Origin: Candidatus Woesearchaeota archaeon
GTDB taxonomy: Archaea > Nanobdellota > Nanobdellia > Woesearchaeales > GW2011-AR9
DNA length: 10,652 bases
Direction of reading: 5' to 3'
Assembly (NCBI GenBank): GCA_016181345.1
Contig: JACOZM010000066.1
Coordinates: 1-10,652, forward strand
Below, one piece after another: positions 6,332-10,652 of the stretch (its first letter is position 1; every line of letters starts with the position of its first letter). The position numbers and the translations under genes were made by a program. Under the pieces are notes generated by a model, which did not search any database, was not told the origin of the DNA, and saw nothing but the letters and a program-made list of their open reading frames with translations.

Positions 6332-7006
6332 ATGGTGAAAAGCAAATTTAAATTATCCTTTTATGCAGTTCTACTGCTTGTTTTGTTATTCAGTCTGGTT
6401 AATCTTCTCACGGAGTTAAGCGGCAAGGCCTTTTCTTTAGAACTTTTAGGCATTATCGTTCTTCTTTTCCTGTCTTTTATCGGTTTTTTAGGGTATAAAA
6501 CCTGGGGAGAACGAGTCTTATTCTTTGTCTTCTTACTTTATCTTATCAATGTTATCCTGATGTGGTATTTCCTCGGCAAGATTTATGTTGTCTTGTTAAT
6601 CATTGCTCTAGCTGGGTTTTTACTCGCTGTTCCAAGGAAGAAAAAAAAGACATTGAAGATAACTCGGTACACTGAGCCGTATAGTCAAGTCTTTGATTCA
6701 GAGAAGAAGCCTGAGGTAAAGAAAACAAAAAAAGAACAAGAACCTTCTGATTTCGATGCGGAGAAAGAAAAAGGTCTAGTGAAAAGCGCTAGTGCTTCTT
6801 CAGAATCTTCGGTTGACAAATCAGTCAAAAAAGCCAAAGCAGTCCATAATCCAGGAAAGTACGTGGCCAGCAAAAACAGCAACAATTATCATGAGCCGAA
6901 ATGCGAATGGGCCAAGAAAATTGCTGTCGACAGAAGAGTTTGGTTCAAAAGCAAAGAAGAAGCTTGGGAAAAAGGGTTCAAAGCTCATAGTTGTATTGAT
7001 GGATAG
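6332..7006 (+). CDS. Four-helix membrane protein with C-terminal Ada-like metal-binding motif
   Basis: This 224-residue protein has four predicted membrane helices (about 10-29, 37-55, 61-79 and 82-100), a basic stop (RKKKK, 102-106), and a charged Lys/Glu/Ser-rich linker (about 110-170) that is probably disordered and cytoplasmic. Its C-terminal domain reads KYVASKNSNNYHEPKCEWAK, followed by RVWFKSKEEAWEKGFKAHSC. This is the pattern of the zinc-binding domain of Ada, reused in many archaeal and bacterial membrane proteins: YH-x3-C, then (V/W)F-x-S-x-EEA-x2-GF-x2-C. Visible possible ligands are H187, C191 and C221. The second Cys of the usual terminal C-x2-C is missing, with Gly224 as the last residue. 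The function is unknown; a membrane-anchored metal- or nucleic-acid-binding module is inference. Confidence 0.75.
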   Translation: MVKSKFKLSFYAVLLLVLLFSLVNLLTELSGKAFSLELLGIIVLLFLSFIGFLGYKTWGERVLFFVFLLYLINVILMWYFLGKIYVVLLIIALAGFLLAVPRKKKKTLKITRYTEPYSQVFDSEKKPEVKKTKKEQEPSDFDAEKEKGLVKSASASSESSVDKSVKKAKAVHNPGKYVASKNSNNYHEPKCEWAKKIAVDRRVWFKSKEEAWEKGFKAHSCIDG

Positions 7007-7029
7007 AAGCGTCTAATTGTTTTATCTCG

Positions 7030-7037
7030 TTTTTTTT
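7030..7037 (+). terminator. T8 terminator after the Ada-like-motif gene
   Basis: Eight consecutive T residues begin 24 nt after the stop codon, within T-rich DNA. This is the typical archaeal intrinsic terminator. It sits between the gene and the inverted-repeat element that follows. Confidence 0.5.
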
Positions 7038-7060
7038 ATCTGCATTACTTTGATTTATTG

Positions 7061-7258
7061 TATTTCTGTACGTATTTAGTTCCATAACAAAAATAGTGGC
7101 AGGTCGTAAAATTCAGCAGGGCTTCCAGTAAGAACAATATGAAAAACTATATGTTTAAGATTAAAGCCTTGCAACTAGACTTATCTGACGAAGCTCTTAA
7201 TGAATTTTCCTTCTTGACCAAGCCACTATTTTAATAGAACTAAATACGTACATATTTC
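7061..7258. mobile_element. MITE-like element B with about 31-34-bp inverted repeats and 6-bp duplication
   Basis: The element body is 7067-7252 (186 bp). The left arm 7067-7100 starts TGTACGTATTTAGTTC and ends AAAATAGTGGC. The right arm 7222-7252 is its reverse complement apart from a few differences and a 3-nt length change near the middle. Weaker complementarity continues inward, for example 7108-7115 with 7201-7208 and 7121-7125 with 7190-7194. TATTTC abuts both outer ends (7061-7066 and 7253-7258), a probable target-site duplication. Inside is a 31-codon reading frame (7139-7234, beginning MKNYMFKIKALQLDLSDEAL) that ends within the right arm; whether it is a transposase relic or chance is unknown. 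The element fills the gap between convergent genes and ends right at the stop of the Nudix gene. A long RNA hairpin or bidirectional terminator is the alternative reading. Confidence 0.68.
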
Positions 7259-7259
7259 T

Positions 7260-7679
7260 TTAATTGTCAAAATAATTCTTTCCTGTTTTCAAGGCTTCAA
7301 TCTTCATGAGTTCTGTGCCGAAAAGAGGCTTTGGTAGGTTGTCTAAACTGTACCATCCCCAATGTTCACAGTTATCTGGCTCCATCACTTTTGGCTCTCC
7401 GCTCTTCCAGTCTGCCCGTAGGTGGATATCTACATAATGTTTAGGAGCATAAACTTTAAGGTTAATGACGCAAAGAAATGTTATATTCTGAATCTCTATC
7501 CCCGTTTCTTCTTTCACTTCTCTCTTGATACATCCTTCAAAAGATTCCATATACTCCATATGGCCGCCGGGAGTGCAATATTGCCCTTTTCCATGGGCAG
7601 ATTTTCGTTTTCCTAGTAATATTTTGCCGTCTTTAAGAACGATAACTCCCATTCCTACTTTTGGCCGGTTGTTTTCCAT
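7260..7679 (-). CDS. Nudix hydrolase, NUDT15/MTH1-like nucleotide diphosphatase
   Basis: This 139-residue protein carries a complete Nudix box, G39-x5-E45-x7-R53-E54-V-K-E57-E58-T-G60-I, whose glutamates bind the catalytic divalent metal. The N-terminal GMGVIVLKDGKILLGKRK strand and GQYCTPGGHMEYMESF are those of small nucleotide-sanitising Nudix enzymes. The C-terminal part, HYVDIHLRADW with GEPKVMEPDNCEHWGWY and LPKPLF, resembles the NUDT15/plant NUDX1 subgroup. These hydrolyse (oxidised) nucleoside triphosphates to monophosphate and pyrophosphate, but the exact substrate here cannot be read from sequence. The ATG is supported by the TATA-like ATTTAAATAT about 26 nt upstream. Element B ends at its 3' boundary, and no operon partner is present. 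Confidence 0.9.
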   Translation of the reverse strand: MENNRPKVGMGVIVLKDGKILLGKRKSAHGKGQYCTPGGHMEYMESFEGCIKREVKEETGIEIQNITFLCVINLKVYAPKHYVDIHLRADWKSGEPKVMEPDNCEHWGWYSLDNLPKPLFGTELMKIEALKTGKNYFDN

Positions 7680-7700
7680 AATATATCGGAAAGTATTTTC

Positions 7701-7710
7701 ATTTAAATAT
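7701..7710 (-). promoter_or_regulatory. TATA box of the Nudix gene
   Basis: On the minus strand the sequence is ATATTTAAAT, centred about 26 nt before the ATG at 7679, with no Shine-Dalgarno in between. It fits a leaderless promoter. Confidence 0.5.
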
Positions 7711-7793
7711 TTTAGGAAGGAATATTATTCATTCTGATAGAGTATTTGATAACATCTTTAACATCTTATAGATTAGATATTTTAATGACATCG

Positions 7794-8270
7794 TTATTTT
7801 TCTTTCCAAAAATAAATGATCAATCCGATGGAAGCTAGAGAAATGCAGGCATCGGCAAAATTAAATACTGGCCAGAATTTGAAGTCGATAAAGTCGATCA
7901 CGTATTGTCTCAGAGCTCGATCAATCAAGTTTCCGAAGGTTCCGCCTAACAACAGGGCAAAAAGTAGTTGTGGAAATCTTTCCTGGGGGATTTTTTTGTA
8001 ATATACAACAATAACTAAAACTACAACCGAAGAGATGATAGCTAAAAGCAATTGCTGTCCTTTTAATAAACCGAATCCAGCTCCTGTATTTTTAACAAGA
8101 TGAAAAGCAATGAATTTCCAGTCTATGTTCGGCTGTAATTTAAGAACTACATATTTTAATAGCTGATCTACTGCAATAATTATCGCGCTTAAAACGAGAA
8201 ACAAATAGAGATTTTTTTTGGATTGTCTAGTCTCTAGAGTGTGGTCATGTTTCAGCAGGGTATCTCTCAT
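7794..8270 (-). CDS. lspA: Lipoprotein signal peptidase II (LspA)
   Basis: Conserved LspA blocks appear in order (numbered from the ATG at 8270, 158 residues): DQLLKYVV at 35-42, VKNTGAGFGLLKG at 59-71, GGTFGNLIDR at 109-118, VIDFIDF at 124-130 and FNFADA at 136-141. The catalytic aspartates are D117 (NLIDR) and D140 (FNFAD). Four membrane helices fit the family. The enzyme cleaves prolipoprotein signal peptides just before the lipid-modified cysteine, in the plane of the cytoplasmic membrane. The frame stays open upstream to a TTG at 8325-8327, which would overlap the preceding gene by 47 nt. The ATG at 8270, 10 nt after that gene's stop, gives the usual length and is preferred. It is probably co-transcribed with the upstream coiled-coil gene. 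The family is almost entirely bacterial, so transfer is likely. Confidence 0.9.
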   Translation of the reverse strand: MRDTLLKHDHTLETRQSKKNLYLFLVLSAIIIAVDQLLKYVVLKLQPNIDWKFIAFHLVKNTGAGFGLLKGQQLLLAIISSVVVLVIVVYYKKIPQERFPQLLFALLLGGTFGNLIDRALRQYVIDFIDFKFWPVFNFADACISLASIGLIIYFWKEK

Positions 8271-8280
8271 TGGCACTTTT

Positions 8281-8679
8281 TTACCATAAGTTTTTTTCTT
8301 TACTTTCGCCAAATTGCGAGCGTTCAATTCGGCTTAATCTTTGGTCCATAGAATTGAGCATAGCTTTAATCGTATCGAGCTTACTATTGACTAATTCTAA
8401 ATCCGTGTTTCTCTGCGGCTGAGCATAAGAAGAATAGTTCTGCTGCGGACTTAATTGTTGGAGAGGATGTTCTCGATCAGCACTAGGCCGTAAAGAAGGG
8501 GCGGAAGCAAGAGGGTCTTGTGGTCCTAGCGGATCATGTTGAAATTCAGATTCTCCCGGAAGACCTAGGTCATCTTTAGGCATACCGGAAAGATTTGGAT
8601 CGTGCATGTCTTTGCCGACAAGTTCGTCGAAATCTAAATCGTCCTTTTTCCAAAAAGCCAGCTTGCTGAAGAGCCCCAT
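8281..8679 (-). CDS. Hypothetical protein with disordered middle and C-terminal coiled coil
   Basis: I do not recognise a named family. The 132-residue protein starts with an amphipathic MGLFSKLAFWKK segment and continues with an acidic stretch (DDLDFDELVGKD). Residues about 30-90 are rich in Pro, Gln, Ser and Asp, probably disordered. It ends with a heptad-like helix, LELVNSKLDTIKAMLNSMDQRL (about 93-114), that should form a coiled coil. No signal peptide or full membrane span is visible, though the N-terminus could lie on the membrane. It sits 10 nt upstream of lspA on the same strand and is probably its operon partner. The ATG at 8679 is supported by a TATA box about 26 nt upstream. Confidence 0.72.
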   Translation of the reverse strand: MGLFSKLAFWKKDDLDFDELVGKDMHDPNLSGMPKDDLGLPGESEFQHDPLGPQDPLASAPSLRPSADREHPLQQLSPQQNYSSYAQPQRNTDLELVNSKLDTIKAMLNSMDQRLSRIERSQFGESKEKNLW

Positions 8680-8700
8680 GGGAATAAGGAAGATGAACTT

Positions 8701-8710
8701 CTATAAAAAA
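8701..8710. promoter_or_regulatory. Shared TATA-like box between divergent starts
   Basis: CTATAAAAAA on the plus strand reads TTTTTTATAG on the minus strand. It is about 26 nt from the minus-strand start at 8679 and about 23 nt from the plus-strand broken gene start at 8728, so it may once have served both. A similar ATAAAAAA lies upstream of the intact copy at 9559. Confidence 0.4.
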
Positions 8711-8718
8711 CCTACTGG

Positions 8719-8770
8719 TTTAAAAAGATGGAGATAGTGCGGAATAACCCGTTTTGGATAGTAGTAAGTA
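8719..8770 (+). repeat. 52-bp direct repeat, left copy
   Basis: This copy matches 9550-9601 at 49 of 52 positions (offset 831 bp). It includes the sequence just upstream of the ATG and about the first 14 codons of the surface-protein gene. The two copies bracket the HEPN/MNT pair. Confidence 0.85.
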
Positions 8771-8799
8771 GAAAAATGGAGTGGAAGATAAAAAATTAA
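8728..8799 (+). pseudogene. Broken 5' end of the Cys-rich/LamG surface protein gene
   Basis: The frame reads MEIVRNNPFWIVV, like the MEIARNNPFWIVL start of the intact gene at 9559. It then diverges to SRKMEWKIKN and a stop after 23 codons. It retains a start codon and a TATA-like box but no membrane segment, so it is most likely a relic left when the HEPN/MNT cassette arrived, or when the gene start was duplicated. Confidence 0.7.
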
Positions 8800-8811
8800 C
8801 TACATAGGAAG

Positions 8812-8819
8812 CTATAAAT
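8812..8819 (+). promoter_or_regulatory. TATA box of the HEPN/MNT operon
   Basis: CTATAAAT is only about 11 nt from the first possible ATG (8826) but about 29 nt from the ATG at 8844. This favours the internal start and a leaderless message. Confidence 0.5.
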
Positions 8820-8843
8820 AGTTGAATGATAAATATAAAAAAA

Positions 8844-9224
8844 ATGCGACTAGAAGTTTTGAATTGGTTTAAGCAGGCAGAAAAAGATTTAGAAAAAGCA
8901 GTAATTCTCCTTAAAAATAGGAGTTTTGATGGAACTGCATTTTATTCTCAGCAGACGGCAGAGAAAGCACTTAAGGCAGTAATCTTATTTAAAAAAGAAG
9001 ATAAGGCTGAAGGACATTCTTTAATTTATTTAGGCAAAGAAGCAAGAATCCCGGAGTTTTTGTTTCCTCCACTTAAAAAATTAAGCCCGCAGTATGTTAT
9101 TTCACGTTATCCAGATGTAAGTGATGATCTTCCTTCGGATCTTTATGATGAAGAGTTAGCTAAAGAATTTCTAGAAACGGCTAGGAAGGTGTTAGAATGG
9201 ACAAAGAAACAGCTAAAATTATAA
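8844..9224 (+). CDS. HEPN-domain protein, toxin-side partner of the MNT pair
   Basis: The sequence has the HEPN pattern of the MNT-associated family: WFKQAEKDLEKAVILLKN, FYSQQTAEKALKAVILFKK, then HSLIYL and SRYPDVSDDLP. With the start at 8844 it has 126 residues; the frame opens six codons earlier at 8826. The later ATG is preferred because the TATA box is 29 nt away and family members begin close to this tryptophan-containing helix. In characterised HEPN/MNT pairs the HEPN protein is an RNase toxin neutralised by its MNT partner, in some cases by AMP transfer. Here the region after the RYPD arginine has no Rx4-6H histidine, so ribonuclease activity is doubtful. The gene overlaps the MNT gene by 28 nt, implying translational coupling. 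Confidence 0.88.
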   Translation: MRLEVLNWFKQAEKDLEKAVILLKNRSFDGTAFYSQQTAEKALKAVILFKKEDKAEGHSLIYLGKEARIPEFLFPPLKKLSPQYVISRYPDVSDDLPSDLYDEELAKEFLETARKVLEWTKKQLKL

Positions 9225-9508
9225 AAACATTTGCCCATAAAGTACGTGAAAAATATAAAGCGCAAGTAATTTTATTTGGCTCCAGGGCAAGAGGAGATAA
9301 TTTTAAAAAAAGTGATTTTGATTTTCTAATCATCAGCGAAAAATTTAGAAAAATACCTTATCCTATTCGGGCTAGCGGTTTATACGATTTTTGGGATTAT
9401 CATCTTGATTTTGAACCACTTTGTTTGACTCCTGATGAGTTTGAAAGAAAAAAAAAACAGATAGGCACCATTAGGCAGGCAGTTAAGGAAGGAATTTTAG
9501 TAAACTAG
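9197..9508 (+). CDS. MNT-type minimal nucleotidyltransferase, antitoxin-side partner
   Basis: This 103-residue member of the NTP_transf_2 family has the nucleotidyltransferase signature FGSRARGDNFKKSDFDFLII: the GSRARG nucleotide-binding motif, then two metal-binding aspartates in SDFDF. A third acidic residue is likely in YHLDFEPLCL. In known type VII toxin-antitoxin systems the MNT enzyme transfers AMP to its HEPN partner and blocks it. The catalytic residues appear intact, so activity is plausible. The start overlaps the end of the HEPN gene by 28 nt in a different frame. The first residues MDKETAKIIKTFAHKVREKY form an amphipathic helix typical of the family. The pair lies between the two copies of a 52-bp direct repeat. 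Confidence 0.92.
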   Translation: MDKETAKIIKTFAHKVREKYKAQVILFGSRARGDNFKKSDFDFLIISEKFRKIPYPIRASGLYDFWDYHLDFEPLCLTPDEFERKKKQIGTIRQAVKEGILVN

Positions 9509-9524
9509 TTCTTAAACCGACAAT

Positions 9525-9534
9525 TATATAAATA
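9525..9534 (+). promoter_or_regulatory. TATA box of the right-edge surface gene
   Basis: TTATATAAAT is centred about 29 nt before the ATG at 9559, just after the end of the MNT gene. The surface gene therefore seems to have its own leaderless promoter. Confidence 0.45.
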
Positions 9535-9549
9535 AAAAAATGATTCTTC

Positions 9550-9601
9550 TTTAAAAAGATGGAGATAGCGCGGAATAACCCGTTTTGGATAGTATTAGGT
9601 A
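9550..9601 (+). repeat. 52-bp direct repeat, right copy
   Basis: This is the partner of 8719-8770. It spans the start codon of the intact surface-protein gene, and the three mismatches to the left copy all lie in or near its first codons. Confidence 0.85.
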
Positions 9602-10652
9602 TCGTAGTCTTAGCTTTAGGTGTTCTTATTTTATTGCCGTTTGCGCAGGAGAATGTGGGGGGGAAAGCGGAATCTTTTGTGACTATTAGGAATTTTGCTA
9701 CTACCTACAATGATAATTTTGGGACTTCTATTCCAGATGATATCTGCGCTACAATTAATACAGAACAATCAGGTGAAATAACTTATAGTGTGGATCTGAC
9801 AAACAATGATGATGTTTCAATCGGAACTTCAACATGCACTCAGAGTGGAAGTGGAGATAGTCCTTCATGTGTATGCACATCAATCGATTCGGATAATTTT
9901 AATCTTGATCTTTCTTCTAGAATAACTGTGAGTTATCTCATCGATAGTGTGGAAATAAGTACTACAACCTGTTCTAATAGTGCTGGTGTTGTAACTTGTG
10001 CTGATGGGAATATGTGGCTAGCGAGTATTTTAACAGCTAATACGGGAGATACAGGTGGTAGCGACACGGCTGAAGGTTGTACGAGTAATGATGAGTGTTC
10101 TAGGGGTAGTTATTGTATTAGTGGTACTTGTGCCATTCCTTCTCGACCAACTCTTCCAGATGGTCAAAATCCTCCTCTAGATGGACGTCCAACAAGACCA
10201 CCACGTGAAGGAACACCAACAAATAATCTCCAGCCAATATGTTCTATCTGCAGTCCGATTGTAGATTGTACTTGCCTGCAAACAGTAAGAGAGGGCTATT
10301 GCGTTTCAGATAGTTATGAATGTCCATTTAGAGCTACAGAAACTCCTACTCAATTACGCCGGATGTTCAGCACTACTTCTTCGGGAATGGACAGTTTTGT
10401 TAGTCAATGGAAGTTTGATGAAGTTATTGATTCTTATGAAGATTTAGTAAGTCGTGATCCGGAAACAGCAATATGGTATCCTGATCCTACTTCTGAAACC
10501 TTTACTGGTAGTTTTACTCCAAATACTCGGCATGGTTTTCCACCGGGAGAACTCCATGGCTCTAGTTTAAGTCCTGACGGAGTAGTCGGAACGTCCATGG
10601 CTTTTGGCGGTTCGCCAGATTATATTGAAGTGAAGGATTTTCCGGAAGATGA
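9559..10652 (+). CDS. Secreted/anchored Cys-rich protein with LamG-like domain, 5' part
   Basis: The frame is open from the ATG at 9559 to the right edge (364 complete codons), with no stop in the window. Residues 9-28 form one hydrophobic helix after MEIARNNPF, a signal peptide or N-terminal membrane anchor. Residues about 35-160 are Thr/Ser/Asn-rich beta-type sequence with several cysteines. Residues 173-191 (CTSNDECSRGSYCISGTC) form a compact Cys knot-like motif. A Pro/Arg-rich linker follows (about 193-220), then a second Cys cluster (228-255). From about residue 284 a LamG/concanavalin A-like domain begins: WKFDE, then GVVGTSMAFGGSPDYIEVKDF, the usual opening of this fold. It is probably a surface protein for glycan binding or adhesion, but this is inference. 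It resembles in style, not in sequence, the 919-residue protein at 1379-4138. Confidence 0.85.
   Translation, partial: MEIARNNPFWIVLGIVVLALGVLILLPFAQENVGGKAESFVTIRNFATTYNDNFGTSIPDDICATINTEQSGEITYSVDLTNNDDVSIGTSTCTQSGSGDSPSCVCTSIDSDNFNLDLSSRITVSYLIDSVEISTTTCSNSAGVVTCADGNMWLASILTANTGDTGGSDTAEGCTSNDECSRGSYCISGTCAIPSRPTLPDGQNPPLDGRPTRPPREGTPTNNLQPICSICSPIVDCTCLQTVREGYCVSDSYECPFRATETPTQLRRMFSTTSSGMDSFVSQWKFDEVIDSYEDLVSRDPETAIWYPDPTSETFTGSFTPNTRHGFPPGELHGSSLSPDGVVGTSMAFGGSPDYIEVKDFPED

Noticed and set aside
6792..7016. Second forward frame over the end of the Ada-like-motif gene
   Set aside because: It is a shadow frame; the main frame has clear membrane helices and the Ada-like motif, and this one has neither a domain nor a promoter.
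8271..8327. Longer LspA start at TTG 8325-8327
   Set aside because: It would overlap the preceding gene by 47 nt and add a basic, non-family N-terminus. The ATG at 8270 gives the normal LspA length, although neither start has a clear Shine-Dalgarno site.

Overview
The window looks like a low-GC DPANN-type archaeal chromosome segment, most like the Woesearchaeota/Pacearchaeota group. The evidence is an archaeal/eukaryotic-type translation initiation factor (aIF1A), a SpoIIM-family membrane protein, a membrane protein ending in an Ada-like zinc motif of a kind I associate with these lineages, and AT-rich TATA-like boxes about 23-30 nt upstream of most start codons, which suggests leaderless transcription. 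The lineage is inferred from protein family resemblance and was not checked by a search.

Layout from left to right: the N-terminal end of an HtpX-type membrane zinc protease (minus, cut by the left edge); a low-complexity GTTAG-rich stretch; a SpoIIM-like multi-pass membrane protein (plus); and, convergent with it, a 919-residue secreted or lipid-anchored cysteine-rich repeat protein (minus) with a MopE-like Asp-rich motif, about eight Cys-rich repeats and a C-terminal beta-sandwich domain. Next come a RecB/Cas4-like PD-(D/E)XK nuclease with putative Fe-S cysteines (minus), an AroQ-type chorismate mutase (minus) divergent from aIF1A (plus), a small membrane protein with a C-terminal Ada-like metal-binding motif (plus), a NUDT15/MTH1-like Nudix hydrolase (minus), and a two-gene minus-strand unit of a coiled-coil hypothetical protein followed by signal peptidase II (LspA). 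The right end holds an overlapping HEPN/MNT toxin-antitoxin pair (plus) and the start of a second secreted Cys-rich/LamG protein (plus) that runs off the right edge.

The least expected signals lie outside the genes. Two intergenic regions each carry what looks like a complete miniature inverted-repeat element. One is at 6037-6168 (18-bp terminal inverted repeats, exact 9-bp flanking duplication). The other is at 7067-7252 (about 31-34-bp inverted repeats, 6-bp flanking duplication). Their ends are unrelated, so they appear to belong to two different families. The HEPN/MNT cassette lies between two copies of a 52-bp sequence that carries the start codon and first codons of the right-edge surface gene. 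The left copy is a broken gene start, so the toxin-antitoxin module appears to have landed at, and duplicated, the 5' end of a surface-protein gene.

A possible functional theme is envelope biology: HtpX for membrane protein quality control, two secreted Cys-rich proteins, LspA, and a candidate lipoprotein signal peptide on the 919-residue protein. LspA is essentially a bacterial enzyme, so its presence beside a plausible substrate is worth checking.
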